Positions 22,515 through 34,684 are shown, numbered from the stretch's first letter. The stretch is 64,000 nt of DNA from Nilaparvata lugens (GCF_014356525.2 NC_052511.1:51582068-51646067), one strand, 5' to 3'. Notes: a model not told the origin generated them from the sequence alone. Numbers and translations: made by a program.

Positions 22515-23410
22515 CATTTTTACTTTCCTTGCCCTATCACCATATGTAAGGAAAGTATTGCTCTCCAAAACAATTTAAGATACCCTAATTTCATGTTTTC
22601 TATACGTTTCAAGGTCCCCTGAGTCCAAAAACATGATTTTTTGGTGTTGGTCTGTGTGTGTTGGTGTTTGTGTGTCTGTGAACACGATAACTCCATTCCC
22701 AATTAACCGATTGACTTGGAATTTTAAACTTAAGGTCGTTATATCATGAGGATCCGACAATAAGAAATTCAATTCAAAATGGCGGAGAAAATGGCGGATA
22801 ATGGCTAAAAACCATATTTTTCACGGTTTTCTCAAAAATGGCTCTAACGATTTTCTTCAAATTTATACCCTAGATAGCTATTTATAAGCCCTATTAACTG
22901 ACATGCGTCTCATTTCTGGGAAAATTGCAGGAGCTCCGTAATATTCCTGAAAGGAATGAATTTTGTTAAATTTCTATCACGATTTTCTCAAAAATGACTT
23001 GACCGATTTTTTTCAAATTCATACTCTGTATAGTTTATATATCAGCTCTATTAACTGGCCTGAGTCTCCTCCCTGAGAAATTAACAGGGGGTCCACCCCA
23101 TCCTTGAGAAATTTACTTTGTAACCTCCTTCTCGTGCGTGAGGTAGGTAGGTAGAGCAGTTTATTCAAAATAACACATATCGATATTTTATTTGTAGAAC
23201 AGCTGTTTTGACAACTTTTAAAAAATCCTCAAATTCCATAATTCAAACAAAGAAAAATGTACTCTGAACACAATCACAATAGTATAATCGTAGTTTTAAT
23301 TATTTAGCCGCCAATCGGCATAATGTTATTCCCTAAATTATCCTCGTTAATGAGGCTTATAGATCAATGAGCAAGGAAAGTTGTGTGAGTTTACCACACC
23401 AGATTTTCAA
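22515..23410 (+). mobile_element. family P interspersed repeat, forward copy 1
   Basis: Starts with TACTTTCCTTGCCCTATCAC and the inverted GTAAGGAAAGTATTGC. It continues through TTTCAAGGTCCCCTGAGTCC and GATCCGACA, and ends GCAAGGAAAGTTGTGTGAG with ACACCAGATTTTC. It aligns over its length with 45256-46056 and with the reverse copy at 10970-11885. Non-coding; class unknown. Confidence 0.75.
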
Positions 23411-23414
23411 TAAT

Positions 23415-24150
23415 ACATTCATTACGTCATGATTTTAGATCCTTCATATGCAATTTGAATCTCTGATATGGTATCAACAAGTTTTAACTATATGATTGAT
23501 TCTTTGTTGAAAATAGAATCGAATTCATACAAACGTTAATTGAATCTATGGAAGAATATGACAGTTATATTTAGAAAAAATTATTATTCGTATTGAAATC
23601 ATAGAAAATTATATCATCCAACTCCTTCTAAGAAAACTTTCATTGTACAAAATTTAACAATTATCTTCCTTCTGAGAATCATTAAATTTGAATAGGATAT
23701 TTAATTGATGATGAGCCTCCATTGTTTCGGAAAGATGTTGCTTCAATTGCTTACGAAGTGTGAAAGTTTGGAACATTTGATACGAATCGAAGCCTATGAT
23801 GTCATTACAGGCGAAAGTATACCGACCGAAAATGGTGTTTAAAGATCTCTAAATAGGATAATTTCAAAACTAGGATAACAGCACGAACTCTGAGCTATGA
23901 TGTCATTTTTATAGAAAGTATTGAAACTGAATTTGGTTATTGAAGAAGAATGTTCACAAAGCCGAATTTGTAAACTCAATAAAATTATTCCCTTGAAGGC
24001 AGATGGAGCCTCATGATGTATGAACACTTGAAAGTGAAAAGTGGAAACATAACCTCATTTTTTCTCAAAAATGAGAAGATACCAGTGGTTTCTTCAAAAC
24101 CCAACCCAGTATGAGAAGGTTGAAGACTTTTAACGATATTCACAACCCTC
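23415..24150. other. unassigned DNA
   Basis: No gene. The phrases CTATGATGTCATTACAGGCG (23797) and CTATGATGTCATTTTTATAG (23897), about 100 bp apart, suggest a weak local repeat. Confidence 0.35.
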
Positions 24151-24155
24151 ACAAT

Positions 24156-25021
24156 GGCCCATATGAATAAAACCGAAGCAAATGCTCATGAGCAAGAGCA
24201 TGGAGCATAAGGTTTTGCTCATGAGCAAAAGGTAGAAGCAAAAGCATTCGCCCATTTTTATATGAATAAGCTCTACCTTATGCTCCTGAACTCTGGAGCA
24301 AATGCTCACGTATTTTAAAGATTTTTCATCAGCTGATTCGCTTTTGTAGCCTTACTTTGTTTTTATAGCTCACGGAAGCGCTAAATATGCAAGTAGGGTG
24401 CACCGCTTGTGTTTGCGTCGTCTGCTCTGTTTACTATTTATGAATAGAGTTTTAGGTTAGTTGAGTTTAGAATTTTGAAATAATAGCGTGAAAAAGTGTC
24501 ATCTCTATAATAATCTTCAGCATATTCTTATAATATCAATAGCCTTCTTATAATCTTCTACACTCTCATATTCTTAAATGCCTATTTTCCATTTTGTGAT
24601 GGCTATCTTTATATCAGCTATCTTTTGTATTTATTCTTTTGTAGGGATAATGGTGATATATATCATGGTTGAATTTGAAAAGAGTTTTATAGTTCACAAC
24701 TATTAGTTGTGATCGTATATCTGATATAGTTTCCTCTTCCTCATACGAATTAGTTGAGCCATTTTACTATGAGCAAAAGGGGATAAGCTGCTCTAGACTA
24801 GACTCAACTTTTTTGAAGCATTTGCTTCAAAAGTTGAGCAAATGCTCTAGTTGATTCATAAGATTTTGAGCAAAAGCTTTCAATTTTGAGCTAATTCTCA
24901 AACTATTTTCTTTGATGAGCATGAGCAAAAGGTTTTGCTCAAGTTTATTCATAGAAAATTAAGCAAATGCTTCTTATTTTAGAAGTATAAGCAAATGCTC
25001 AACTTTATTCATATGGCCCAT
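24156..25021. mobile_element. 866 bp foldback element rich in GAGCAAAAG motifs
   Basis: The outer ends are GGCCCATATGAATAAA and its near-perfect inverse TTTATTCATATGGCCCAT. Adjoining sub-terminal blocks on both sides are built from GAGCAAATGCTC / AGCAAAAGG words in both orientations. The central part (about 24310-24760) is unrelated AT-rich sequence without an open frame. It resembles hAT- or Polinton-type foldbacks only in form, and the class is unknown. Confidence 0.7.
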
Positions 25022-25024
25022 TGT

Positions 25025-25295
25025 TATTGATATTGGACAATGATTTCTCTAGAATCCAGCTCAATAAAGTGAGAAGGATGAAACCTTTGTAGACGATATT
25101 TGTTGACTAGATAGACCATATCATATCACTCTCCAATGATAGGCGTTTTGAGAAGATACCAACACTTCTGCCCAATAGATCGTCAACAATTTTCATTGGC
25201 ATTTTCACAGCCTGTTCGATCGTAAGCCCATCCAGATAACACACGTTCCGACTTTAGACGGGTCATACAATCCACTGCTTTCTAGATTGACGTCT
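25025..25295. other. unassigned DNA
   Basis: No recognised gene or repeat. Confidence 0.3.
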
Positions 25296-25299
25296 ACTG

Positions 25300-27190
25300 T
25301 TAACACGTCCTGTATCTCTTTCGACTTCTCTGTCTTTTCCTTTCCTTCTTTCGTTCCTTTCTTGTTTCTTCTCTCCCCTCTTGTACGATATCCTCTCTCT
25401 TCTCCATCCCCTTAACTCGTCACTCCTGTATCTTCCCTCTTCTCTATCCCTCTCCTCTTCCCTCTCATCACTCTTCCCTTCTGTTCCTCCTTTCTTCTAT
25501 TTTTTTATCCTCATTTTGTCTTCTTCCCTCGCTCTATTCCCTCTTCTCTCTTATTCATTCTCTCCTCCTCTCCTCGTTCATCTACTATCTCTCTCCACTT
25601 TCTTCTTCCTTTTCTTAAATCTCTTTCCTCTTCTCTCTTCATCTTTTCTCCATTACCGCATTTCGTTTTCACCCCTTTTTCCTCATCTCCTTCCAATCTC
25701 TTCCTCTCTCATCGTTCCTCTTCGACACTTTTATTTATCTGTTCTCATTCTCATGTTCCATCCTATGTCCTCTTTCGTCATCTATCGATTCTCTCCTCTG
25801 TTCACTTCATTCTCTATCCTCTGTCGTCATTTATCTCCTTTCTCTGTTGTTTCTCCTAATCCTCCATCTGCTCCCTCCCTACATCTCTTCATTCTCCTCC
25901 TCCTCTTTCTCTCATCTCCTAATCCTTCCTCATTTTCTTCTTGCATCCTTTTTCTGTTTCAACCTGACACTTTAATTCTTCTTCTTCTTCTTCCTCTCCT
26001 CCTTCTTCTTCTTCTTCTTCTTATTCTTATTCACCTTCATCTTTTTCTTTCCCTTCTTCTTCTTCCTTTTCTCACTCCTCCCACAGCTCTCCCTCCTCCG
26101 GTTTATCACCCATTTACCCTTGACAACCAACCACTTAACAGAGCAACTGAGACTTTCTTATCTCCAGCAAGCAACCACTACAGGGGTAGTCACTACTGCA
26201 CTATCATAGAAAAGGATATTGACAGATTCTCATATTCTTCGCTTTCAACCCTCTCTCTCTCTCTCTTTTCTCTCACTCTCCCTCTTCACTCCTCCCACTC
26301 CTTGAATAATCTCCACCCTCCAAACTAACTAACTCACTCCTCATTCCACTGTTGACCTATCCTCTTCAACATAAACTCTTTCTCCTTCTTCTTATTTTAT
26401 TTTTGTTCTTTCCCATATTCTCCGTTCATTTTCCCTCTCTTACTCCGTCGTTCCTCCTCTCCTTTTTCAATCTCCACATTTCATACTTTCTCTTCTTATT
26501 TCTCTGTTGACCTATCCACTCCAACAAAACATCTTTCTCCTTTTTCTTATAATTTTCTGGTTCTTTGTGATATCCTCCACTACTAACTCTATTCCCTATC
26601 TCTCTCTTCCCCTTCATTCCTCCTTCAATCTCCACCCACTACACTGACTTCCTCTTCTTCACCTCATTTCTCTGTAGATCTATCCTTTTCAACATAACAC
26701 TTTCTCTCTTTTTCTTATCATATTCTTGTTTTTCCCCATATCCTCCACTTCTCTATTCCCTCACTTTTTCTCCCCTTATCTATATTCCCCACCTTTCACA
26801 TGACTAATTATTTTCCTCCTCATTTATCTGTTGACCTTTTTATAGTGAGGTCCACTTTATAATGGCAGTATTTGATCAACTTTGGTTTTGCTATCCTTGT
26901 CTATCATTCGACAAAGCCGGTGGTACTACCCTTTTCTAGATCCACAACAGTGCCAATTATGTTTTTGACAGTGTAGAAATATGATTAATTAATGCAGAGA
27001 ATCGGCATCGCTATTCTTCTATCTTTATCCACTGTCATTACAACGTGGACCTCACTATAGCATAACCTCTTTCTCCTTCTTCTTATCATATTCCAGTTCT
27101 TCTCACATTATATCCCATCCCCTCTCTTTCCTTCTTCCACCTCTCCTTCTCCTTCAATCCTCACCCTCCACACAAATTAACACCCTTAGA
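25300..27190. repeat. polypyrimidine tract, partly a ~160 bp tandem array
   Basis: C/T-rich plus strand throughout. From about 26350 the phrase CTGTTGACCTATCC with following CAACATAAACTCTTTCTCC recurs near 26351, 26511, 26671 and 26831, giving units of about 160 bp. A TA-MITE is inserted at 26843-27057 in the last unit, after which the unit continues (TAACCTCTTTCTCCTTCTTC). The 315-residue plus-strand frame at 25381-26328 has only low-complexity Leu/Ser/Phe content and I do not treat it as a gene. Confidence 0.8.
26843..27057. mobile_element. TA-MITE, 215 bp, complete
   Basis: The inverted ends TAGTGAGGTCCACTTTATAA and TAGTGAGGTCCACGTTGTAA are flanked by TA on each side (26841-26842 and 27058-27059). 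The interior matches 47675-47888 in inverted orientation. It has no coding capacity and is inferred to be moved by a Tc1/mariner-type transposase. It interrupts a pyrimidine-rich tandem unit. Confidence 0.85.
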
Positions 27191-27194
27191 TATA

Positions 27195-27555
27195 ACAGAA
27201 ACTTCTCCACGGGTCTGTGAGACGATATCGCTCCTGTCCGACAGAATTTTATATATTGCTTCAGAAAGTTTATCAGGGCAATAATTTATTGACACTTTTA
27301 TCTACTCTGATAATCTTGAATTATGACCGGATCCTCAAAAATGTTGTGGCTTGTTCGGAAATTTGAAACGTGTTTGCTTATCGTAGTAGTTTGAATGTTT
27401 TTAGTTGGAAAATGTTCCGTTTGAGTTCCAAAATGTTTAGTTTGAGTTACAAAACTCCCTGCGTTTCAAATTTGTACAGAATCTTTTCCAGGGAGATGAT
27501 ACAGGCTATACTATGAGAACCAATACTCTATAGTGGTACAATCGAGTAAAATAAT
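27195..27555. other. unassigned DNA
   Basis: No gene recognised. It is the left flank of the LINE. Confidence 0.3.
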
Positions 27556-27559
27556 TAAT

Positions 27560-29622
27560 AAAACAATCCAAAACCGATTACTCAATAAAATTTGACGAAC
27601 ACAAAAATAATTCCAAAAAACTTGGCAATATATCAAAGAACTCTTAGATACTAGAAAAATACCAAATCAATCAATATAGAGGCCAAAGTACTTAACAAAT
27701 ACTTTGCCGAGGTAGGAGAGACTTTTGCCAGGAAAATTTCTGATGACATAAATAATATACCCATTCAATCTCAAACTAACCCATGTGATAAAAGTATCTT
27801 CCTCAGTCCTACTAACGCCACCGAAATACAAAAAAATATTGATCAATTAAAAAATAAAGCAATACCTGGAGCCGATAATTTTACTGGAGCATTTATAAAA
27901 CAAATATCACACTTTATTACAGCACCTTTGGAATTTATATTCAATAAATGTCTGAGCAGTCGATATTTTCCCAAGAAATTTAAAGAAGCAAAAATCATAC
28001 CTATACCCAAATCCGGAGATCTCAGCAAACCTGAAAATTACAGACCAATAAGTCCTTAAAGCAATTCATCCAAAATACTAGAAAAGATTTTAAAATTGAG
28101 ATTGATGAGCTTTTTAGAAAAAGAGAATATAATCAGTGATAACCAATATGGGTTTCAAGCTAAAAAGTCAACCAACGACGCGGTCATTCATTTGAATAAA
28201 ATTGTATATGACAATTCTAATGAAAACAAAAAATCTCTAGCCGTCTTCATGGATTTATCAAAGGCTTTCGATACAATCTCACTTAATATACTTTTAAATA
28301 AGCTGGATGAATCTGGAATGAGAGGCTCAGAAAACAAACTTTTTTCAAGCTACTTGTCGGATAGGAAACAATATTTAACTTTAAATGGTCAAACGGATAT
28401 CCAATCTACTTCACATTTTGGTTTGCCTCAAGGTTCGGTTTTATCCCCAATATTGTTCCTAATCTATGTTAACGATCTGTTGAAGCTAAATCTCAGAAAT
28501 TGTACTACATTGTCATTTGCAGATGATACAACGCTCGTTTTTAGTGGAAATAGCTGGGAGGAGCTCTCTAATAATGCAAAAAACAGTTTGAAAATAGTGC
28601 AAAAATGGCTTCAGGACCACATTCTCACCTTAAATACCGATAAAACCAAATATATCACTTTCTCACCCAACATAACCGGGCAACCACCAATATCTCTGGA
28701 TTTAAGAATGAATACCAATAAAACCAATACTATGAATGAAGAGCAAGAGATAAAATCACTTGAAAGAGTGCAAACTATGAAATACCTAGGCATATTAGTT
28801 GACCAACACCTCAAGTGGAACAAACACATAGAATATTTATGTTCAAAACTAAAGTAGGTGATACACATCTTCTACAAAATACAAAAAAAATTGGATATAA
28901 TTTGGAAAGTATATTATGCATACACCCACTCATTATTTCAATATGTAATATAGGTCTGGGGCGCCGCCTTTGACACAATTTTCTATTTTGCAAAAACACA
29001 TTATAAGAGCAGCTCTTGGAAGACCACGACTTTATTCCAGTAGAGAAATTTTCATCGAACTTAATGTCCCGACTCTGAGACAGACCTACATTAAAAGAGT
29101 AATTCGTTACATAAACAAACATAGAAATCAGTTTCAAATTCATACAACTCCCTATAACATACGGGCAAACAGTACAAATACATTTAACATACATCTCATA
29201 AAGCTTACTATATGCAGACATCAACTTCAATACTATTGCAATTATTTAATCAATAAAATACCACTAGATTTTGTTAACAGGAATATAACTGGGAATTTAA
29301 ATAGAATTATACAGGAATGGATTGACAGGAACATCTACTTTAAATTAATCTAATGAATAAGAGTCTGAGATACATTCGTGTATGTCTAAATTCTAGGATG
29401 TTGAGGATATGATTTAATATTTTTGTTTTTGTTTTGTATTCTTTCTTTTCTTTATTACTATTGTGATTTTATTTTGTATCATGTAATTACAATTGATTCA
29501 CACCTGCACTAAGGATCTCCTTTGCAGGTTGTTATTAACTTTATTGTCGATAATAATATAGTGTATGTAAATTATGTATCTATTTTGAAGAGACAATAAA
29601 GCAATTTCATTTCATTTCAAAA
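27560..29622 (+). mobile_element. 5'-truncated CR1/Jockey-type non-LTR retrotransposon
   Basis: The second-ORF remnant (27660-29353) is followed by a ~270 bp 3' UTR with an AATAAA at 29595 and a terminal run of TTTCA repeats. The left boundary is approximate; LINE-like coding (KTWQYIKELLD) is recognisable from about 27619 in another frame. No endonuclease domain remains. Short-repeat tails rather than poly(A) favour the CR1/L2 side, while the protein motifs alone fit CR1 or Jockey. Confidence 0.85.
27660..29353 (+). pseudogene. reverse transcriptase (LINE ORF2), broken
   Basis: In life this enzyme would copy the element's RNA at a nicked chromosomal site. Visible motifs, in order, are IPGADNFTGAFIKQ (about 27866), PKSGDLSKPENYRPIS (about 28008), NQYGFQAKKSTNDAVIHL, FMDLSKAFDTISLNILLNKL, GLPQGSVLSPILFLIYVNDL and the catalytic LSFADDTTLVF near 28510. 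These are followed by LGILVDQHLKWNKHIEYL. A C-terminal block after a frameshift (28970-29353) reads FSILQKHIIRAALGRP onward. Damage includes an in-frame TAA at 28057-28059 where the family usually has Leu, a TAG at 28855-28857, a further TAG near 28949 and at least two frameshifts. The longest intact piece is 28096-28857 (253 residues) and starts inside the domain. It is inactive. Confidence 0.88.
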
Positions 29623-29624
29623 TA

Positions 29625-30060
29625 AGTCACATCTTACCAATTTTGAGAAGTAGAAATGTAAGACTCAATGCGATTTTTCAACTCAAATTTTTGTTTTGAC
29701 TTCCAACAATCATTGATTTCGAAGAGGAAGTCTCACCATCCCATAATAATTGTCAATCCATATATGCAATAAGTGATAATCGATGATCGATTATCAATGA
29801 TCATCAATCAGTAATAATTATCAGAATCAGATTGAGCCTCAAATTCTCCATTGTTAGTACAAGAATACAATAGATGAGAAATTAACAATTGGTCAAAAGT
29901 AGTTGAGAAAAGAATAATTATTTTTATTAACTAGCAGTTCGTCATGGAAAGTGAAATATATGAGTATTCTCCAATTCTTCATTGTGTTTCAAGATTTGAC
30001 TTGAAAGATGGAAGATTTATTAGAGATTTCAGTCAACCAACAGCAAGCTTCATAAAATTA
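29625..30060. other. unassigned DNA
   Basis: AT-rich, with short ATCGATTATCAATGATC-type palindromes near 29780-29800. No gene. Confidence 0.3.
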
Positions 30061-30064
30061 TAAC

Positions 30065-30280
30065 AAAGGACTTCTGCTACTGCGAATATTGACCGGAGAA
30101 CTAAACAGAAGAAAGAAATTTGATAATTAAACTGTCCAAAAACTGTGCCCGGACCGGGAATCGAGCCCGTTACATCTCCGGGTACGATTCCCGGTCCGGA
30201 CACAGTTCTTGGACAGTTTCATTTTTCAAATTTACTTCTGCTATTTAGTTCCTCGGTCAATATCTGTAGTAGCAGAACCC
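30065..30280. mobile_element. foldback element with two facing tRNA 3'-half motifs
   Basis: The outer arms GGACTTCTGCTACTGCGAAT and, inverted at 30250-30275, TCTGTAGTAGCAGAA share the arm motif of the SINE-bearing foldback at 15412-15893. Near the centre AACTGTCCAA arms enclose two opposed copies of a T-arm/B-box-like phrase: GGGAATCGAGCCC at 30157 (minus-strand sense) and CGATTCCCGGTCCGG at 30186 (plus-strand sense). No complete tRNA can be folded. Either an inverted SINE dimer or a MITE that captured tRNA 3' ends would fit. Confidence 0.65.
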
Positions 30281-30284
30281 CTTG

Positions 30285-31165
30285 GTTCTATTTATATAGC
30301 TTTCATTGCATAATAATTATCAAAAAATAATTCGACTTGAAGTTTTGACAAACAGATTTCGAACAGTTTCTTTTTGTTTCTGCACTAAATTTCATTGTAC
30401 TTTATTATGGAAGATTCTAATTCACTCTACTGTAATATACTGGATCATATTGTATATAATAATGTATTGTATAACTGTAGTGTAAAGGGTGCCAGGAATA
30501 GTCCATCTGTAACCCCACTGTCATCTGTCATGCTCCCAGCTATCTACTCCATTCCGATTGGCTGCCATCTTAAGTAGCCTCATCTCGAAAAGATACAAAA
30601 GAACACATTTAAATCTCCCGCCCCAATCGAGACTAACAAAGATCGATGTATCAGACCTCGATTGTCTGGATATCGAATACAGTAACTGATGTTTGAGGGT
30701 GCTTAGAGGATCTATGTTTTCAAGTGGTACTTGTTGAGGGTACTTGAGAGAGATCTATTGTGAGTTGGATCTTTTCGTTGAATTAATCCTGGATCAGCTG
30801 CTAAGTAGGTGTTGCAGTATGGGCTGTTAGTACTAATCAATAACCTGAAATGGATTTGAGAGTTCGAAATTGGAAGTAAATGTAATATTGTGGAAGGAAA
30901 TTTCAATGTGAATTTATTTTGAGCGTTAAGTTCTAAATCCAATTGAATCTATATGCGCATTGATTTCTAATAATTAATAAGTCTTCCTGGCTGGAGAACT
31001 CGCTGAAAATGCAGCTGACATTCTGTCATATTTAGTTAAAATCTAGGGGAAATATTTCTAAAGTCACGGAAATATTACGATGGAAATTTGAACAGACCCT
31101 CTCACCCCTCAGCACTCATAGACGTTGCCAATTCTTCAGGTGTATTATGAAAATATTAATCGATA
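30285..31165. other. unassigned DNA
   Basis: No gene or repeat end recognised. Confidence 0.3.
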
Positions 31166-31170
31166 ATTCT

Positions 31171-31344
31171 CATTTAAAACCAGTTGGGACAACGTGACAA
31201 CGTTGAACAACTTTTATTTGGCAACGTTGCACTCATCTGTAGCAACTTATCAATTTTCATTTAAAACCAGCCAACTGTGGACAACGTGACAACGTTGAAC
31301 AACTTTCATTTGGCAACGTTGCTCTCATCTGTAGCAACTTCAGG
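31171..31344 (+). repeat. tandem duplication, two ~87 bp units
   Basis: CATTTAAAACCAG, then ACAACGTGACAACGTTGAAC, then TTTGGCAACGTTGC and TCATCTGTAGCAACTT occur twice, 87 bp apart, with few differences. AACGTT palindromes recur within each unit. Confidence 0.85.
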
Positions 31345-31349
31345 CTATC

Positions 31350-31680
31350 CTCGTGCTGTTGACTATAGTTGCATTGAGTATTCCAGTAGACAGCTGACTT
31401 CTGATTTGTAATGATAAACTACTACATCATACATTGTTTTATTATGAACATTCTCAAAGTTATACTGTTATATCCTCATCAAAAAATATTTAGGAGCAAG
31501 TCAATTTGTATTTGTATTTTGTAACGAACTCGATTTGTATATGGCGTTCGAAGAGTTGTGTGTTTAAGATTCGAAGTTGATTGATGAAAGCATTTAAAAA
31601 TGATCGTCTAACATACAAACCCACAAACCCACAAGGGGACAAGGACTCCAGCCTCTATATTTTATTCTTCATTGATTCAT
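31350..31680. other. unassigned DNA
   Basis: Nothing recognised. Confidence 0.3.
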
Positions 31681-31682
31681 AC

Positions 31683-32083
31683 TACTAGTAGTTCTGTGAA
31701 CAGTAGACCTCACGCAGTATTCTCATCCACAAGTACATGATTGAAACTATAAACCTCATGGAAATACAGTAATAGACTGGCTTCTCCACACATCTGTGTA
31801 ATCACTTGTCAGCTGATTTATGATGAATAATTCTATAGTCTGATTTTCACTCTAATATTGGCGTATGAAGGAGGCTCCTTTTTCCTTTTATATTATCATT
31901 GAGATTCAAAATTTCCAAAAACCTTGTATATACGTCGACGCGCAATTTAAAAAGGAACATACCTGTCAAATTTCATGAAAATCTATCACCGCGTTTCGCC
32001 GTAAATGCGCAACATATATACATTAAGAGAAATGCCAAACCGTCGTAAGACTTGAATCTTAGACCTCACTTCGCTCGGTCAAT
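31683..32083 (-). mobile_element. family Q interspersed repeat, reverse and internally shortened
   Basis: On the minus strand it begins TTGACCGAGCGAAGTGAGGT at 32083. It runs through CATTTACGGCGAAACGCGGT and TTGACAGGTATGTTCC and ends AGGTCTACTGTTCACAGAAC then TACTAG at 31683. It is 401 bp against about 710-720 bp for the copies at 38135 and 52727. The CTAG-then-T end with a small GTTC/GAAC hairpin recalls Helitrons, but the 5' end does not start with TC, so I leave the class open. Confidence 0.7.
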
Positions 32084-32089
32084 TATCGT

Positions 32090-32395
32090 ATACAAACCAA
32101 TATAATGGGTTTAATATTATATATTGAAACCAAACATACTGTAGAATTATACCATCTCCAAAGATAGGGTATCTAAAAAAATTACAAACAATAATAGTTG
32201 CTCCAGATATCTACCTCATTTTCAAACATGAGTGACGTTCAAAAACACGGTGAATCAAAGAGGAAAATGATAAAAAATTCAAGAAAAAACAGAGAGAATA
32301 ACATTGGGAGAATTGAGGAGTGAGAGAGATAGTGTGGTGGGAGGAACCATCAAGCCAAGAACGCGACCGAACTAATTTGCAGACATGACAATAAG
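32090..32395. other. unassigned DNA
   Basis: No recognised feature. Confidence 0.3.
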
Positions 32396-32399
32396 GCCA

Positions 32400-34265
32400 A
32401 GTTTGCTCCTGACATTCCAATATTCTCATTTCCGTTCAAGCACCTTTCCTCACCTCATCCTCAGTCCTCACCTTATCACCTCTTCTTCCTTCTCAACCGC
32501 CCCCTCTTTCTCCTTCTCCTCATCTCCTCCACCACCACACACTCCTCCTCCTCATCACCACCTCCTTCTCCACCTCCTCCTTCTCTTCCTCCTCCTCACC
32601 AATCATCTCCTCACCTCCTCAGCCAACACCTATACACCCCCGCAAAATGGCCCATACCACGTTAAATCACACCTTACCAACCTCTAACCTGGGGGTGGTG
32701 TATGCTGCAGACCTTCCCTCCTTTGTACCTCTTACCTCCAGGCGTCAATTTATCACCCTCAATTCTTTGACGTTCTTCTACTCCAACAATCTCGAGTATT
32801 GTAGTTCGTTATTTTTCTTTTGATCATTTGTATTGTTCTTGTTATTCTGTTCTAATTTCCTAGTTCTATCTTTTTATTTTTTTCCTTCTTCAGTTTCTTC
32901 TATTTCATCCCTTTTCCTTCTCTTCTGGTTCTTCTATCTCTTCTTGTTCTCTTTGACTTGTCGTTTACCCCTTGTTCTTCTTCTTTTCACCGTCTGTTTT
33001 TGTTGTTCTACTTATTTTTAATCGTGCACTTACTATTTTGATAGGTATCACTTTCTCAATCATCGCCTTCTTCTCCTTTTGCACTGTTGGTTTCCTCCTT
33101 CTCCTTATTCTCCATTGCTTTCATATTCTCCCTCTCCATTTCTTTTTCCTCTTTTCTCTTTTTTCAATCTTCTCTTTATTCTCTCATTTTCTTATTTTCC
33201 TCTCTTATCCCTACTCAATCGATCGCTGCTCTGCTCCAACAGCCTCTTCTCCATTCTCCGTATCCTACATACTGCCCTGTTCTTTTTTCCTTCTCAATCT
33301 TTCGTTTTCCTTGTTTTCTTCCTCCTTACCTTCACACTATCTTCATTCTCTCCACCTTCTTCTCCTCTGAGTCTTCTTCACCTACTTCCCTCTTCTTTCT
33401 CTTCTATTCAATCTTTCCTTTTTTCCTCCAAGGCTCTCCATTGCTGCGTTCTTGTCCATAGTTGTTATTTTTTTAGTTATTCCCTTCTCCTCATGATTCT
33501 GCTTTCTCTGCTATTTCTTCTTCTTCTCTCACTTCATTTCTTACTTCTTCCCCTTTTCATCTTTATTCCATCTTGAACTTCTCCCTCTTTTCATTCTCCA
33601 CCTTCTTGTTTTGTTTCTTCTTCTCATTTGTCCTTTCATTCTTCCTCTTTTTGTTGTTGTTGTTCTTTCTTCTTCTTCTTCTTCTCCTGCTTTCTTCTTC
33701 TTCTTCAGCTTCTTCCCTGCAAGACGCGTGGTACAGAGTGCTTCTGTCTTCTTCCTGTTGAGAAGCAATGTAGTTTCCGTCAAATTAACACCTGCTATGA
33801 GGTCGATTCTGACATCAGACTCTCTCACCTTACTCAATTCAAACCACCCCTCCCCTACACCCTCACACCACCAAGACCTGAATTCACCTCATTCCCCCTA
33901 CACCCCAGCATCCACTGAAACATGACTGGTGTGATTTTTCTCTCCCACCCCAACACCCACAAGACCTGAATTTCCCTTTTTCCCTCCAACCCCAACACCC
34001 ACAAGACCTAAATTTCCCTTTTTCCCTCCACCCCCACTTAAACTAGTGAGAACTTTCTCCTACTCCCCACCCATCAACAACACCACAACAGAACACAGCA
34101 TCCTTGAATCAACCAGACGTCTTTTGATTCTCTCTTAACTGAAATTTGTGTTGTCTCTCCTACCAAATCCCACTCCACAGTAACTCAGTTTTGGTTTTCT
34201 CTCTTTCTTTCTCTTTTGAACACTCACTCTCCTCGTCTCTATCACACACCTCTGTCCTTAACTAT
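32400..34265. repeat. large polypyrimidine tract
   Basis: C/T-rich plus strand for 1.8 kb, with CTTCTT, CTCCTC and TTCTTC runs (for example 33675-33710) and a ~49 bp tandem duplication at about 33950-34035 (CCCAACACCCACAAGACCT with TTTCCCTTTTTCCCTCC). A less biased island lies at 33715-33800. Overlapping frames in all three plus phases are low-complexity and not credible genes. Confidence 0.8.
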
Positions 34266-34401
34266 AGATAGGCGACTTCTGTTCTTGTTCCACTTCAATG
34301 TCGAAAAAATATTTCTTCTTTTTTCTATGGAGAAGTGTTCTGTTACATCATGTCTCCTGACGGAGTTGATGTTACAAAGTTTCCATACCATATAGTAAAA
34401 C

Positions 34402-34672
34402 CATAGAGAGAAGATAGAACAAGAAGATATCCCATGGTATAGGGCGTTCAGGTTCCAATTTTCAATGTTAACTCAAGCCAATAGTCCTAGTAGTTATTTT
34501 TCATGAAGCTGTATGTAACTCTGGTAGTCTCTCATACTGTGACGTTCTTACACTCTCACCCCAACAAAACAGTATCAATAGACAGTTGTCAGCTTGAGTT
34601 AACAAAAAAATGGCTTGAAGTTAGGAACATAAAATACCTATACCGTGAGATATATTTTTATGCTATCTTCTC
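34402..34672. mobile_element. family T foldback MITE, copy 2
   Basis: The arms share CCATAGAGAGAAGATAG, ATATCCCATGGTATAGGGCG and the CTCAAGC block with the other two copies. It is the most diverged of the three. Flanking AGTAAAAC / CGTAAAGC is a possible decayed 8 bp target duplication. Confidence 0.7.
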
Positions 34673-34684
34673 TCTGTCGTAAAG

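Noticed and set aside
28611..29230. Minus-strand frames opposite the LINE
   Set aside because: They are shadows of the reverse transcriptase reading.
33079..33576. 165-residue and overlapping frames in the 33 kb pyrimidine tract
   Set aside because: Several phases are open at once with the same low-complexity residues. No splice pattern or family motif.
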